This document shows positions 52,978-61,064 of a stretch of 64,000 nucleotides of DNA, one piece after another (within the stretch, counting starts at the first letter, position 1; each line of letters starts with the position of its first letter). This DNA is from Calothrix sp. NIES-4105 (GTDB taxonomy: Bacteria > Cyanobacteriota > Cyanobacteriia > Cyanobacteriales > Nostocaceae). A program made the translations under genes and the position numbers. The notes under the pieces were generated by a model that did no database searches, was not told where the DNA came from, and saw only the letters and a list, made by a program, of their open reading frames with translations. The stretch spans positions 4,415,614 through 4,479,613 of the forward strand of contig NZ_AP018290.1 in NCBI RefSeq assembly GCF_002368415.1, given 5' to 3'.

Positions 52978-53340
52978 TTACTTGTATTCAATAGCTTCTC
53001 TTAATTGAGAAACTTGAGTAATAACCTGATCTATCTCTTGTTGAGATAAACCGTGTAAAGCCATCGCATTACTAAGGTGTTTTAAAACTGCATCGGTATG
53101 TTCAGGTTGTATATTCAAACCTGCATGAGCTTTTTCCATTGAACGACCTGTGTATTCTTTTTTTCCTCCTAATGCATAAGATATAAAAGCTGTTTGATGG
53201 CGCCGTTGTTTTTCCATATCCGTATTGGCGAATAAATGATTGATGCTCTTATCTGCTAAAACATACTTATAAAAATCATCAACAATTTTTGCAATATATT
53301 TTTCCCCGCCAAGTTTATCGTATAGTGTTAGAGTTTGCAT
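52978..53340 (-). CDS. glbN: Group I truncated haemoglobin
   Basis: A 120-residue 2-on-2 globin. TLYDKLGGEKYIAKIVDDFY is the start motif, HLFANTDMEKQRRHQTAFIS the B-E helix region, and MEKAHAGLNI holds the proximal haem His. GGKKEYTGRSM precedes it, as in other cyanobacterial GlbN. The start ATG 53340 has AAAGGA seven bases upstream, so I prefer it to ATG 53361, seven codons earlier. Roles proposed for GlbN are NO scavenging and protection against reactive nitrogen. Neighbours are a cupin and a Crp-type regulator. Confidence 0.93.
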   Translation of the reverse strand: MQTLTLYDKLGGEKYIAKIVDDFYKYVLADKSINHLFANTDMEKQRRHQTAFISYALGGKKEYTGRSMEKAHAGLNIQPEHTDAVLKHLSNAMALHGLSQQEIDQVITQVSQLREAIEYK

Positions 53341-53484
53341 ATGTTTGTCCTTTGCTTTCATACTGTTATTGTGCTATAGCTCTTCAATCAGTTCTTTGAG
53401 CTACCTCATAGAGGGAAATAAAAAATTTAAGCAGAATGGAAGCATAAGAATTGCTCAGTAAGCTATCAAATCAGGAAAAACATT

Positions 53485-53817
53485 ATGACAAATTTAGTAC
53501 ATAGCAATGCTTGGTATACTAAATTACAAAATCAATGTGAATATCCAAGCAATCAAGTTTTAAGTAAGGTTCTACTCAAAGATAATAATTGTCAGCACAA
53601 CCTAATTTGTATTGCGACGGGGATGGATATGGCTGAACACAGCACAAATCGTAATGCAATTATTACTGTCATCGCAGGAAAAGGTACTCTGGTATTAGAA
53701 GGTGAAGAAGTTTTTTTAGAACCTGGTGTATTTGTGTCGATGCCATCAGGAACGCGACATGCTCTAAAATCAGAACAAAATCTCGCTTTCTTGCTAATAT
53801 TTTCTGGAAATTCTTAA
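53485..53817 (+). CDS. Cupin-domain protein
   Basis: A 110-residue single-domain cupin. The double-stranded beta-helix shows as GMDMAEHSTNRNAIITVIAGKG (metal-binding His) and GTLVLEGEEVFLEPGVFVSM, then PSGTRHALKSEQNLAFLLI with the second-motif His. ATG 53485 follows CAGGAAAAACATT. It lies between the divergent truncated haemoglobin gene and the convergent Crp-type regulator. Cupins of this size are often regulatory or detoxifying metal-binding proteins in nitric-oxide or anaerobic regulons; this is inferred from the context. Confidence 0.88.
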   Translation: MTNLVHSNAWYTKLQNQCEYPSNQVLSKVLLKDNNCQHNLICIATGMDMAEHSTNRNAIITVIAGKGTLVLEGEEVFLEPGVFVSMPSGTRHALKSEQNLAFLLIFSGNS

Positions 53818-53837
53818 ATAAACCTCAAGTGTGCTTT

Positions 53838-54548
53838 TTAGTGAGAGGCAATATTTTCTTCTCCCTCCGCTATTTTATCTAATGCTTCCATATCTAAAAC
53901 CGTAATTTTTCCACCTCGCCGATACTTAACGACAGGCTTTAAACTCCCAACTAAACGAACGCATTCTTCGTAAGTAATGCCAATACTCCGAGAGATTTGG
54001 TAATAAGAAAGATTCACTTTTAAATTTTGCCCTTCTTCGGATATATCAGTTCCATATTGCAACATCGCACATTGAATAAACCTTGCTAACCTGACTATCG
54101 CGCGTTCGGAAACCAAACCGTGTATAGTGTTATGAAGTAATTGAAGGCGTTGATTCAAAACGGTCATAATCTGTAGAGCAATTTCTGGAGTTTGCCGAAT
54201 TGCTTCTAATAATGCGTCCCGTTCAATTGTGAGAATTTCACAGTCTTGTTCACAAACCACCGTTGCTGGTGCAGTACCATCCCCTATTAGCACATTCGCT
54301 GCAAAAATGTTCCCTGCGTACAAGATTCTTAATATCGTTTCCTTACCAGTTGCAGCGGTTTTCTTGATATGAATTCTTCCAGATGCAATTGCATATAATT
54401 TTGCTGGAAGGGAGTCACCTTCATGAAAAATAATTTCTTCACGTTGGTATTGCCGCACTTGAGTATAGTGTACTAATTGCTCTAACTCTTCTGGTTTTAC
54501 GAGCGCAAAAACGTGAATCTTAGTTAGATGCTCTATATTTGCCAACAT
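53838..54548 (-). CDS. Crp/Fnr-family transcriptional regulator
   Basis: A 236-residue regulator. The N-terminal cNMP-binding-type beta-barrel (about 15-125: YQREEIIFHEGDSLPAKLYA, GRIHIKKTA, LRILYAGNIFAANVL) has no Cys cluster, so it is not an oxygen-sensing Fe-S Fnr. A dimerisation helix follows about 125-145, then a winged helix-turn-helix (SYYQISRSIGITYEECVRLVGSL). It converges on the cupin gene, ends 20 bases from it, and lies near truncated haemoglobin, a layout like that of nitric-oxide-responsive Crp/Fnr (Nnr/Dnr) regulators. The ligand is unknown. Start ATG 54548. Confidence 0.9.
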   Translation of the reverse strand: MLANIEHLTKIHVFALVKPEELEQLVHYTQVRQYQREEIIFHEGDSLPAKLYAIASGRIHIKKTAATGKETILRILYAGNIFAANVLIGDGTAPATVVCEQDCEILTIERDALLEAIRQTPEIALQIMTVLNQRLQLLHNTIHGLVSERAIVRLARFIQCAMLQYGTDISEEGQNLKVNLSYYQISRSIGITYEECVRLVGSLKPVVKYRRGGKITVLDMEALDKIAEGEENIASH

Positions 54549-54646
54549 TTAATAAATACTCTCAAGATTTAGGCTACATAAATCAAAAACCAGACCTACT
54601 ACCCGTCATATGATAAATAATATGTAAGGTGGCTGATGCCAAGCTA
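54549..54646. other. Short spacer upstream of the Crp-type regulator
   Basis: Holds the promoter of the leftward Crp-type gene. No repeats or RNA gene visible. Confidence 0.35.
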
Positions 54647-54826
54647 CTATGATAATAGGATGTTGTATCCACGATATGCCGCGCGTTCGTTAATTTTATC
54701 TATATTAATCTTTTTGCCAGGTTCTAATACAACAATCCATTCAGTCTCATCAATATTTTTAATTCGTTCGATTGCTTTTGCTTCTGCGCTTGTTTGAATT
54801 AACTTTTCCATCTGGTATTTTTCCAC
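54647..54826 (-). CDS. Small conserved-looking protein (59 residues)
   Basis: A 60-codon frame in the 405-base gap on the minus strand. GTG 54826 has GAGG seven bases upstream; ATG 54811 is also in frame. The translation includes EKLIQTSAEAKAIERIKN and WIVVLEPGKKINIDKINERA and ends NILLS. It has no TM or signal sequence. I do not recognise a family, but the start context and a clean composition make it likely real. It lies between the Crp-type regulator and the FAD oxidoreductase on the same strand, so it may join either transcript. Confidence 0.55.
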   Translation of the reverse strand: MEKYQMEKLIQTSAEAKAIERIKNIDETEWIVVLEPGKKINIDKINERAAYRGYNILLS

Positions 54827-54953
54827 AGCGTTACCTCAATACTCGCTTTCCTCTCATAGTACTTTGGAAACTATAAATTTGGAACGGGGCAAGAGAAAGC
54901 CCATTCCACTCTTAGATGGTTAATTTAATTTTTGCTCTACAACGGTAGCTGAA

Positions 54954-56546
54954 TTATGCGGCTAAAGCGTTCTCGAAGTTATCTAAGCGCGCGATATCTT
55001 CTTGTTGTGCATCGGGTTGACCGTAGATTTTTGATAGTTTACCTGTACTGGCTAAGATGTCGTGAATTTCTTTGTTTGATATTTGGTTGAGGTTACGGTT
55101 GGTTAACATTGCTAATGTTGCTGCAATACCAATACCTTGTCCAACTGCACAATTAAATTCTACAATTCTTCCTGCTGAGGATGCGTAACCTTCAAATCCT
55201 GATGCTGGGCTAATAACTGCTAAGTTTGGTACATTTTTCAATATGGCGTGTTGAATGCCTACATTAAATAGTGGTGGGTCTAATTTAACTTCTCCTAAAC
55301 CTTTAGCTGACGCGCGCGCTCCTAATCCTTCAATACCGCCACGGATATCAAAGTGGTAGCCAAATGTACCTAGTGCTTCCGATGCTGGTACGCCACCTTT
55401 GAGCATTTCGGCGCCTGTTAATGGGTCAATAGCACCTTCAACGTTACCTGCATGACGGATGTATAGTTCTGGTGCTGGTATGACAGCAGTGGCGCCAATG
55501 CTTTTAAACCATTGAATTAATAACTGCATTTCTTTGAGCATTTCGGGTGTAGGTTTGGCATCATTACGAGCTAATGCTTCGGCTTGGTCGGCGTTGACAT
55601 CAAAGAGTAGTGCGTTCCACGACATTCTACCATTAGGTAAGATAGCGATGTTGGCTTTGTCTAATACAGCGCTGCTTCTTTCTAGTGACAATGCTGTGCC
55701 TCGGAAAGCATGGTAAGCAATCGAAAGTGCAAAGCTACGAACGTCTATATAATCGCTACCTGCGTACATCGCAATTTTACTGAGGTCGTCTTTATTCTTG
55801 ATAAAAGGGTCACTTAGTTCTGCAAAACGTTGCCTATCTCTACCAGCTGCAATATGAATCCAGTTTTGTGAGTCAGCATTGTTACTATCAGCAAGAAACT
55901 GCATATACTGCATCTCAATATCCTTGAGCGCTTGTACACTCAAACCTTCAACTTCAAAAGTTAGTGTCACCGAAAGTTCGGAATTTGGTAAACCAAACGT
56001 TTCAAACCCTTTGAGCTTACTTACACCAGCATATACGGCAAGTTCAGCGTTGACTGTGGAGTCAATAAAGGTTTTTGCCATATAGGTTTCACCTTTAGTA
56101 AGACGAATACCCGTGATACTTTGTCCTTGTTTGATTACTGATGCTATATCAATACCGCTAAGAATATCCGCGTTAATTTCTTTTAACATTTCCCGCAGAA
56201 CTGCATCAGCTTTTTTTGGGTCAAGTGCTACCTGAACTACACCCGCGCGTTTCAAAAACTCTTTGTAAATATCCGACTCATCACCATATACAGCCAAACC
56301 ATAACGACTGCGAACATCGGCAGGAACAACCGAGCGGTCTAAATAAGATAAACCACCGCGAACCAAGTGACCACCGATACCTAATTGGGAATTACCTTTG
56401 AACAACAACAACGAGCGTGGATATTTATTAGTGCGACGAAAATGCTCACGCGCGGCAGATACTAAAGCGAAGATACCCGGAACTTCATCACCGAAAGCAA
56501 TAATGTCATATGTGCGAGTTGGAGTATTAGTGGTATTAGTTGGCAT
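54954..56546 (-). CDS. FAD-dependent oxidoreductase (FAD_oxidored-type)
   Basis: A flavoprotein of about 530 residues. The start DIIAFGDEVPGIFALVSAAR (about 16-35) is a degenerate Rossmann G-x-G-x-x-G region: GDEVPG lacks the first Gly, so cofactor binding may be altered. LGIGGHLVRGGLSYLD is the second conserved part of the FAD_oxidored family, and the C-terminal SPASGFEGYASSAGRIVEFN with GQGIGIAATLAML is the FAD-pyrophosphate end. The substrate is unknown; proteins of this kind are often thiazole- or flavin-type oxidoreductases. I chose ATG 56546 (MPTNTTNTPTRTYD) instead of the in-frame TTG at 56561. The gene ends at 54954. Confidence 0.75.
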   Translation of the reverse strand: MPTNTTNTPTRTYDIIAFGDEVPGIFALVSAAREHFRRTNKYPRSLLLFKGNSQLGIGGHLVRGGLSYLDRSVVPADVRSRYGLAVYGDESDIYKEFLKRAGVVQVALDPKKADAVLREMLKEINADILSGIDIASVIKQGQSITGIRLTKGETYMAKTFIDSTVNAELAVYAGVSKLKGFETFGLPNSELSVTLTFEVEGLSVQALKDIEMQYMQFLADSNNADSQNWIHIAAGRDRQRFAELSDPFIKNKDDLSKIAMYAGSDYIDVRSFALSIAYHAFRGTALSLERSSAVLDKANIAILPNGRMSWNALLFDVNADQAEALARNDAKPTPEMLKEMQLLIQWFKSIGATAVIPAPELYIRHAGNVEGAIDPLTGAEMLKGGVPASEALGTFGYHFDIRGGIEGLGARASAKGLGEVKLDPPLFNVGIQHAILKNVPNLAVISPASGFEGYASSAGRIVEFNCAVGQGIGIAATLAMLTNRNLNQISNKEIHDILASTGKLSKIYGQPDAQQEDIARLDNFENALAA

Positions 56547-56971
56547 AAAGTATTTTCTCAATAGTTTTTTAATGCTCTAGAGAAATTCAACAAAATAAAT
56601 CAGTACAATTCCGGATGATAATTTTATAAAGTGCTGAGTGCTGAAAGCAGTGATGAGTGTAAAGTGCTGAGTGCTGAGTGTTGAGTGCTGAGTAATAAAT
56701 TATTAACTCATAACTTATAACTCATAACTGCTCCTGTGCGTGACGCTACCAGATGATTAGCTTCGTTTAAGAATTTTGATAGCGTCACGCACCCTACTAA
56801 TAAATCTTGATTCCACTCAGCACTCAGAACTTTCCACTCAGCACTCTTTGTATGGCGCCTCGATGTGATGAGAAGGAATATCGACAACTATTGTAACGCG
56901 CATGGACTGGCACCGTATTAGTTGTAGTATCGTGTTACTTTGCCAATAAGTTAAAAACGTAAGTAATAGCG
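56547..56971. repeat. Nested repeat block: STRR arms around a GCGTGACGCTAC palindrome
   Basis: AGTGCTGAGTGCTGA units (56630-56692) are mirrored by CACTCAGCACTCAG...CACTCAGCACT (56813-56846). Between them lie an AACTCATAACTTATAACTCA stretch (56704-56728) and the palindromic element GCGTGACGCTAC / GTAGCG-type arms (56736-56793). It is the same element as at 7990-8050, placed inside heptanucleotide repeats. No gene is visible. Confidence 0.85.
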
Positions 56972-57187
56972 ATGGTGATACAAATGAATCCTATCTTACT
57001 CAGCAATTGGCTACCACTTTGTGAGCGCGCGCAAGTAGCTTACATTCCCGCAACTTATGGTTCAGCAGTAAATATCGACGAGATATATCGATTTTGTGAA
57101 GGATTGGGAGACACGCCAACGCTCGACCAAGCATACCATTGGTTACGTAAAAACTATCAACCCCGCTCTACAATGTGGCTCAGTTAA
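56972..57187 (+). CDS. Unknown 71-residue protein
   Basis: MVIQMNPILLSNWLPLCERA, then QVAYIPATYGSAVNIDEIYR and a WLRKNYQP end. There is no signal or TM segment and no family known to me. ATG 56972 and ATG 56984 are both possible. The AT-rich spacer upstream has no obvious ribosome binding site. Kept as probable because the codon use is normal and no other gene occupies the region. Confidence 0.45.
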   Translation: MVIQMNPILLSNWLPLCERAQVAYIPATYGSAVNIDEIYRFCEGLGDTPTLDQAYHWLRKNYQPRSTMWLS

Positions 57188-57247
57188 TAATCCTAATCCG
57201 ACGAATAGAACAATAAGTATAAGATTTAATTTATTAGAAGTCACCAT
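57143..57247 (-). CDS. Possible small membrane peptide (34 residues)
   Basis: Minus-strand ATG 57247 with AAGGA upstream opens a 34-codon frame: MVTSNKLNLILIVLFVGLGL then LTEPHC. It has one good TM segment (about 8-22), but the 3' part overlaps the end of the gene at 56972-57187 on the other strand. It could be chance; listed for completeness. Confidence 0.25.
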   Translation of the reverse strand: MVTSNKLNLILIVLFVGLGLLTEPHCRAGLIVFT

Positions 57248-57363
57248 TTTCCAAATCCTTAAATCTTAAACTGAAGAAGCTCTTCTCTCTCTGTGTACTC
57301 TGCGCCTCTGTGGTAAAAATAATTATACGTACTGCACAGGCGAGACGCCTATGCTACAATCCC
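57248..57363. repeat. Spacer with a palindrome half matching 42166-42184
   Basis: Bases 57330-57360 (ACTGCACAGGCGAGACGCC then TATGCTAC) are the reverse complement of GTAGCATAGGTGTCTCGCC in the 42117-42465 spacer. The two thus carry the same element in opposite orientation. CTCTGTGTACTCTGCGCC (57290-57307) is the rest of that element. Confidence 0.7.
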
Positions 57364-58002
57364 CTAAAATTGATGATATGAATCATACTCTTCATCTTCC
57401 CATTCTTCATCCCATAAATCCTGGTCATATATTTTAGTTGCTTTAGAAATACTCAACTTGTGTGCTGCTGCTACACCTTTCCTCGGTTGCCAACCAATAT
57501 TAGTATATCCTAAAGTACTTCTAACAGCGTTTGTATTATCGTTAATAACTGGAATATCCAAGCCTAATTGTTTCCTCATATGCACTCCCAACAATATGGC
57601 TTCTCTTTCATGATAATCAAAGCAAACTTCTGCTCGCCAAGTTAATTCATATTGTAAAACTCTTACCCAAGCATGATTAGCATAAACTGCTTTTGCTACA
57701 ATTACATCAACTGTTTTTGGCGCCCAGTCAAAGTTCTCAAAAAAATTATCAACTGAAAAAGAGTCCTCTACATCAATATCAACGCCAAGTTCAGCAAACA
57801 AGTCTGAAGTATCCGCTCCTTCCCAATATGACGAATACCATTCTTTAATTTCCTCAGCTTTAAAATATTGGCAAGCTTGTTCAAACGAAAGCTTTTTCCA
57901 TCCAGCATCGGTAATAATTTCGTTTCCAGTCTTAGTAATTCTTAATGTTCTATCGTCTATTTCCCAAGGAAAGCTGACGAGTGAGCGTTTTCTTTTTCCC
58001 AT
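57364..58002 (-). CDS. Unknown 212-residue protein
   Basis: I do not recognise the family. It is cytoplasmic with no TM segment: MGKRKRSLVSFPWEIDDRTL, FSVDNFFENFDWAPKTVDVIV, RVLQYELTWRAEVCFDYHER, KQLGLDIPVINDNTNAVRST and an acidic end (DEEWEDEEYDSYHQF). A YDQDLWDEEWEDEE-type tail suggests a disordered C-terminus. It is the last gene of a minus-strand group after the YoeB/Phd-like pair (40-base gap from the Phd-like gene), so it may be co-transcribed with that module. Function unknown. Confidence 0.6.
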   Translation of the reverse strand: MGKRKRSLVSFPWEIDDRTLRITKTGNEIITDAGWKKLSFEQACQYFKAEEIKEWYSSYWEGADTSDLFAELGVDIDVEDSFSVDNFFENFDWAPKTVDVIVAKAVYANHAWVRVLQYELTWRAEVCFDYHEREAILLGVHMRKQLGLDIPVINDNTNAVRSTLGYTNIGWQPRKGVAAAHKLSISKATKIYDQDLWDEEWEDEEYDSYHQF

Positions 58003-58041
58003 CTTAATAACAAACTTAATTTTTGCTTGACATCGAAATTG

Positions 58042-58356
58042 TCAACTAGCTGCCGCAATATCAATATCCGCATCTTCTTCGTGTAATCCAAATTTATCAT
58101 AAAGTTCATCAACATTTTGAGGTTCTACCACCCCCGCTTTTGCCCTTTCTATAGCAGTTCGCAAGCGAGCAGAATTTGCAGGTGAACGAAGTAAATATAA
58201 AGTTTCTAATAAACTATTTAATTCAGCTTCAGAGATTAGAACAACATTTTTGCCATCTGGTTGACTAATGACAACTGTTTCTCCTGTGTCTAAAACTTGA
58301 CTACAAAAATTTTTGAGGTTGGCGTTTGCTTCATTGAGCGTTATTTTTACAGACAT
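58042..58356 (-). CDS. Phd/YefM-type antitoxin
   Basis: A 104-residue protein with the Phd/YefM start MSVKITLNEANANLKNFCSQ and VLDTGETVVISQPDGKNVVLIS, the N-terminal DNA-binding fold. The C-terminal half (ERAKAGVVEPQNVDEL) binds the toxin. It should neutralise the YoeB-like toxin encoded 45 bases upstream on the same strand. The order toxin then antitoxin is reversed from the usual yefM-yoeB. Start ATG 58356. Confidence 0.9.
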   Translation of the reverse strand: MSVKITLNEANANLKNFCSQVLDTGETVVISQPDGKNVVLISEAELNSLLETLYLLRSPANSARLRTAIERAKAGVVEPQNVDELYDKFGLHEEDADIDIAAAS

Positions 58357-58401
58357 AAATATTTAACTCCATATACTTTAGTTTTATCGCTATGAGTATT
58401 A

Positions 58402-58689
58402 TTACTCATAATGGTATCTAGCACTGACAAAATTAATCCGGGAATCAGTAACTAAATATACAAGTCTATGCTCCTTATTTATACGACGCGACCAACACCC
58501 AGAATATTCGTATTTTAGCGGTTCAGGCTTGCCAATGCCTTCAAACGGTTCTCTTATAACTTCCTTAACAATTTTGAGAATACGAAGCGCTACTTTCCGG
58601 TCTTTATCAACCCAATACTCTAAGTCTTCTAGAAATTCTGATTGAAATACAGCTATGCGTTCGCGTCTAATATCGTCCTCAGCACCCAT
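58402..58689 (-). CDS. Txe/YoeB-type toxin
   Basis: A 95-residue RelE-fold ribonuclease: AVFQSEFLEDLEYWVDKDRK, then LRILKIVKEVIREPFEGIGK, PEPLKYEYSGCWSRRINKEHRLVYLV and the catalytic end SARYHYE (His-Tyr pair). The YoeB family cleaves mRNA at the ribosome A site. It precedes its Phd-type antitoxin by 45 bases. The N-terminal start ATG 58689 gives an extra ~12 residues compared with the shortest members, so a later start is possible. Confidence 0.9.
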   Translation of the reverse strand: MGAEDDIRRERIAVFQSEFLEDLEYWVDKDRKVALRILKIVKEVIREPFEGIGKPEPLKYEYSGCWSRRINKEHRLVYLVTDSRINFVSARYHYE

Positions 58690-58793
58690 ACAGTCTAGTT
58701 ATGGTATCGTGTGAATTCGCCAATAATTTAAGATTAGCAAGTTATTATATCTTAACTGGTTTTTAGGAAAAGTTATGAAACTAATTGCTGACC

Positions 58794-59111
58794 TCAATGC
58801 AAACGAGAAGGGTGATTGCGTTTAAATGCTTCTACAAATGCTTCATCTTCTGCTAATGTGGAGTCTATGGTTTCTTGATTGTCAAAGTAATATGCCATTG
58901 CTGCATGAAGGCAAGCCATTGATAAGTTATACTTGGCGCCAATTTCCGATAATGATAGTCCCATTCTCAAATGCATCACGACAATATCTTCCACTGCTAT
59001 TCTAGTTCCTGCAATACGTGGCTTGCCACCACGTACACAAGCGTGTAACTTCGATGTGTTCCGTGCTGACAGATAGCATAGACAAATTAAGCGCTTCGGA
59101 GTTGTATTCAA
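58794..59111 (-). CDS. DUF433 protein, probable orphan antitoxin
   Basis: A 105-residue protein whose middle is a DUF433 domain: RGGKPRIAGTRIAVEDIVVM, then HLRMGLSLSEIGAKYNLS. DUF433 proteins are usually VapB-like antitoxins followed by a DUF5615 PIN toxin. I see no such toxin in the 94 bases downstream or in the adjacent YoeB-like gene, so this looks like an orphan. The first ~25 residues (MNTTPKRLICLCYLSARNTS) do not resemble the family start, perhaps through a small frame shift. Start ATG 59111. Confidence 0.75.
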   Translation of the reverse strand: MNTTPKRLICLCYLSARNTSKLHACVRGGKPRIAGTRIAVEDIVVMHLRMGLSLSEIGAKYNLSMACLHAAMAYYFDNQETIDSTLAEDEAFVEAFKRNHPSRLH

Positions 59112-59142
59112 TTTAAATTTTAAATGATTCTATGCTAAATCA

Positions 59143-60321
59143 TCAATTATTAATGGATTTTTTTTGGTAAAAAGTTGTAAAACCAATTGCGAGCATCATC
59201 AAAGCTGCTATACAAACTCCTTGCCAATTCCAAATACTCCATGTATAGGCACCTAAGTATGAACCCAAGGCGCCACCAAGAAAGTAAGATGATATATAAA
59301 CTGCATTTAAACGACTGTGTAATTCTGTTGGCAGACTATATATTCTAGCTTGGTTGGAAACTTGTGTTGTTTGCACGCCTAAATCTAATAAAATCACTCC
59401 GATTATTAACCCAATAATTTGATGTCCAAATATCCAAAATAATATAAATGAAGTAGTTGTAATTAATAGCCCAATTCCAACAACACGCTCATGCCTACTT
59501 CTATCTGTTAGTTTACCTACCATCGGCGCCGCAATTGCACCCGCTACCCCAACTAAGCCAAATAAACCCGCGACCTCACTACCATAATGGTAAGGTGGTT
59601 GCGCGAGTAAAAATACTAGTGTACTCCAAAATACATTAAAGGCGCCAAAAGACATTGCTCCAGAAAGTGCAGCTTGAAGTAGTATTGGTTGTTTAATTAG
59701 CCCAAATAAGGAACCTATTAATTGGGAGTAAGTAATTTGTAGCGAAGAACGACTTTTTGGTAACGACTTGGATAAAATCAAAGCCGAACCTAACATTAAC
59801 ACACTCGCGAGCCAGTATACCGCGCGCCAATTTAGATTTGCTGCAATAAAACCACTAACTGTCCGCGCTAATAATACACCAATGAATAAACCGCTCATGA
59901 TAGTACCCACAACCTTACCACGCTCGTGGGGTTCTGCTAGTTGTGCAGCCAAAGGTATTATTAATTGAGCAGCAACTGTAGTAATTCCTATAATTAAACT
60001 GGTGATTTGCAACCAAGTTATGTTTGGTGATATAGAAAACGCTGCTAATGCTACTGCTGTTACAAGAAACATGGAGATAATTAGCCTGCGTCGTTCGAGC
60101 AAATCACCCAAAGGTACAATTAATAATATTCCTAGCGCATAACCTATTTGCGTTAGCGTTGGAATGAAGCCTACTGCGTGACTTGAAACTTGAAATTTTT
60201 CTTGAATAACTGCCAGTAGCGGCTGATTATAATACAGATTTGCAACTGCGGCGCCGCTTGTCACAGCCATTATTAAAACTGTACGCTTTTGTAGACGCTC
60301 CTGTTTACCAAATACTTTCAT
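59143..60321 (-). CDS. MFS transporter, drug/arabinose-efflux type
   Basis: A 392-residue carrier with about 12 TM segments. Motif A (VPLGDLLERRRLIIS) follows TM2, VVGTIMSGLFIGVLLARTVSGF is the TM4-TM5 part, and NLYYNQPLLAVIQEKF is the TM1 loop characteristic of YnfM-like efflux proteins. Substrate unknown. The gene starts with ATG 60321 and has no partner. It ends 31 bases from the DUF433 gene start on the same strand, so that gene may be transcribed with it. Confidence 0.88.
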   Translation of the reverse strand: MKVFGKQERLQKRTVLIMAVTSGAAVANLYYNQPLLAVIQEKFQVSSHAVGFIPTLTQIGYALGILLIVPLGDLLERRRLIISMFLVTAVALAAFSISPNITWLQITSLIIGITTVAAQLIIPLAAQLAEPHERGKVVGTIMSGLFIGVLLARTVSGFIAANLNWRAVYWLASVLMLGSALILSKSLPKSRSSLQITYSQLIGSLFGLIKQPILLQAALSGAMSFGAFNVFWSTLVFLLAQPPYHYGSEVAGLFGLVGVAGAIAAPMVGKLTDRSRHERVVGIGLLITTTSFILFWIFGHQIIGLIIGVILLDLGVQTTQVSNQARIYSLPTELHSRLNAVYISSYFLGGALGSYLGAYTWSIWNWQGVCIAALMMLAIGFTTFYQKKSINN

Positions 60322-60378
60322 ATAGAGACGCTGAGTTGTTTTAGCATCTCTATATGTTAATCGTACTGGTCTTAAAAA

Positions 60379-60798
60379 TTACTCTTCGACGCTGGTAACA
60401 AAGTAGTCTCCTTGTATTGATTTGATATAGCAGAAGAAAACGTGTTTCTCATGCTCTATTTCTTGACTCTTAATTTCGGCGCCATTTGAGTTACTGCCGC
60501 TCCCAACTGTTATATCAGCTGCTACAGTCACTAAGTACTCTTGTTCTAAATCATTGCGTTCTGAAACTTCAATATTGGTGATATCGCACGATAATGTTGT
60601 TGCCCAAGAATAAGTATCATTATCGGTGGTTGGCTCGTTTTGATTACTGCTGGCGCCAACTGAGAGGTTCCAGTTGTCCCAGTAATATATTCTATCTCCG
60701 ACGCGGGCGTGTTCTTCTAAAATATACGTGCGCGCGATAGTACAAAGTTGGTCGTTTGTCGGATGTGCTGTTGTTGCAAGTGTGGATGCAGCTTTCAT
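60379..60798 (-). CDS. Unknown 139-residue protein
   Basis: I do not recognise a family. MKAASTLATTAHPTNDQLCT begins it without a clear signal peptide. IARTYILEEHARVGDRIYYW and NWNLSVGASSNQNEPTTDND follow, then an alternating hydrophobic-polar stretch (LSCDITNIEVSERNDLEQEY, VAADITVGSGSNSN) that looks beta-rich. It might be a secreted or surface beta-structure protein, but no signal peptide is visible. The gene stands alone 57 bases upstream of the MFS transporter. Start ATG 60798. Confidence 0.55.
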   Translation of the reverse strand: MKAASTLATTAHPTNDQLCTIARTYILEEHARVGDRIYYWDNWNLSVGASSNQNEPTTDNDTYSWATTLSCDITNIEVSERNDLEQEYLVTVAADITVGSGSNSNGAEIKSQEIEHEKHVFFCYIKSIQGDYFVTSVEE

Positions 60799-60960
60799 AA
60801 CTCAAAACCAAACGCGATTTTTTGTTCTTTGCTACGTTACATCGCTATTGATAATAAATAAAGATGTCTCAATTTTAAATTTATAATTTCTCCCCTAATA
60901 AAAATAAATAAAAACTTATCAATACACAAATTAAACTATCCGTTACATTTGTTTACTTGA

Positions 60961-61008
60961 AATACTTATATTCCCGACTTCTTTAAAAAGTCAGGAATAT
61001 TAAGTATT
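60961..61008. repeat. CGACTTCTTTAAAAAGTC hairpin repeat
   Basis: AATACTTATATTCCCGACTT faces AAAGTCAGGAATATTAAGTATT around CTTTAA. Third copy of the family at 7873-7909 and 13510-13540. It lies downstream of the leftward pentapeptide gene, where it may act as its terminator. Confidence 0.75.
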
Positions 61009-61064
61009 TCACATTGACACACACCGCGTAAAATTTACATACCCTACATAGGTTTAACTAAAAG

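Noticed and set aside
58700-58793. DUF5615 PIN toxin partner of DUF433
   Set aside because: The 94-base gap holds no frame with the PIN start; DUF433 is treated as an orphan.
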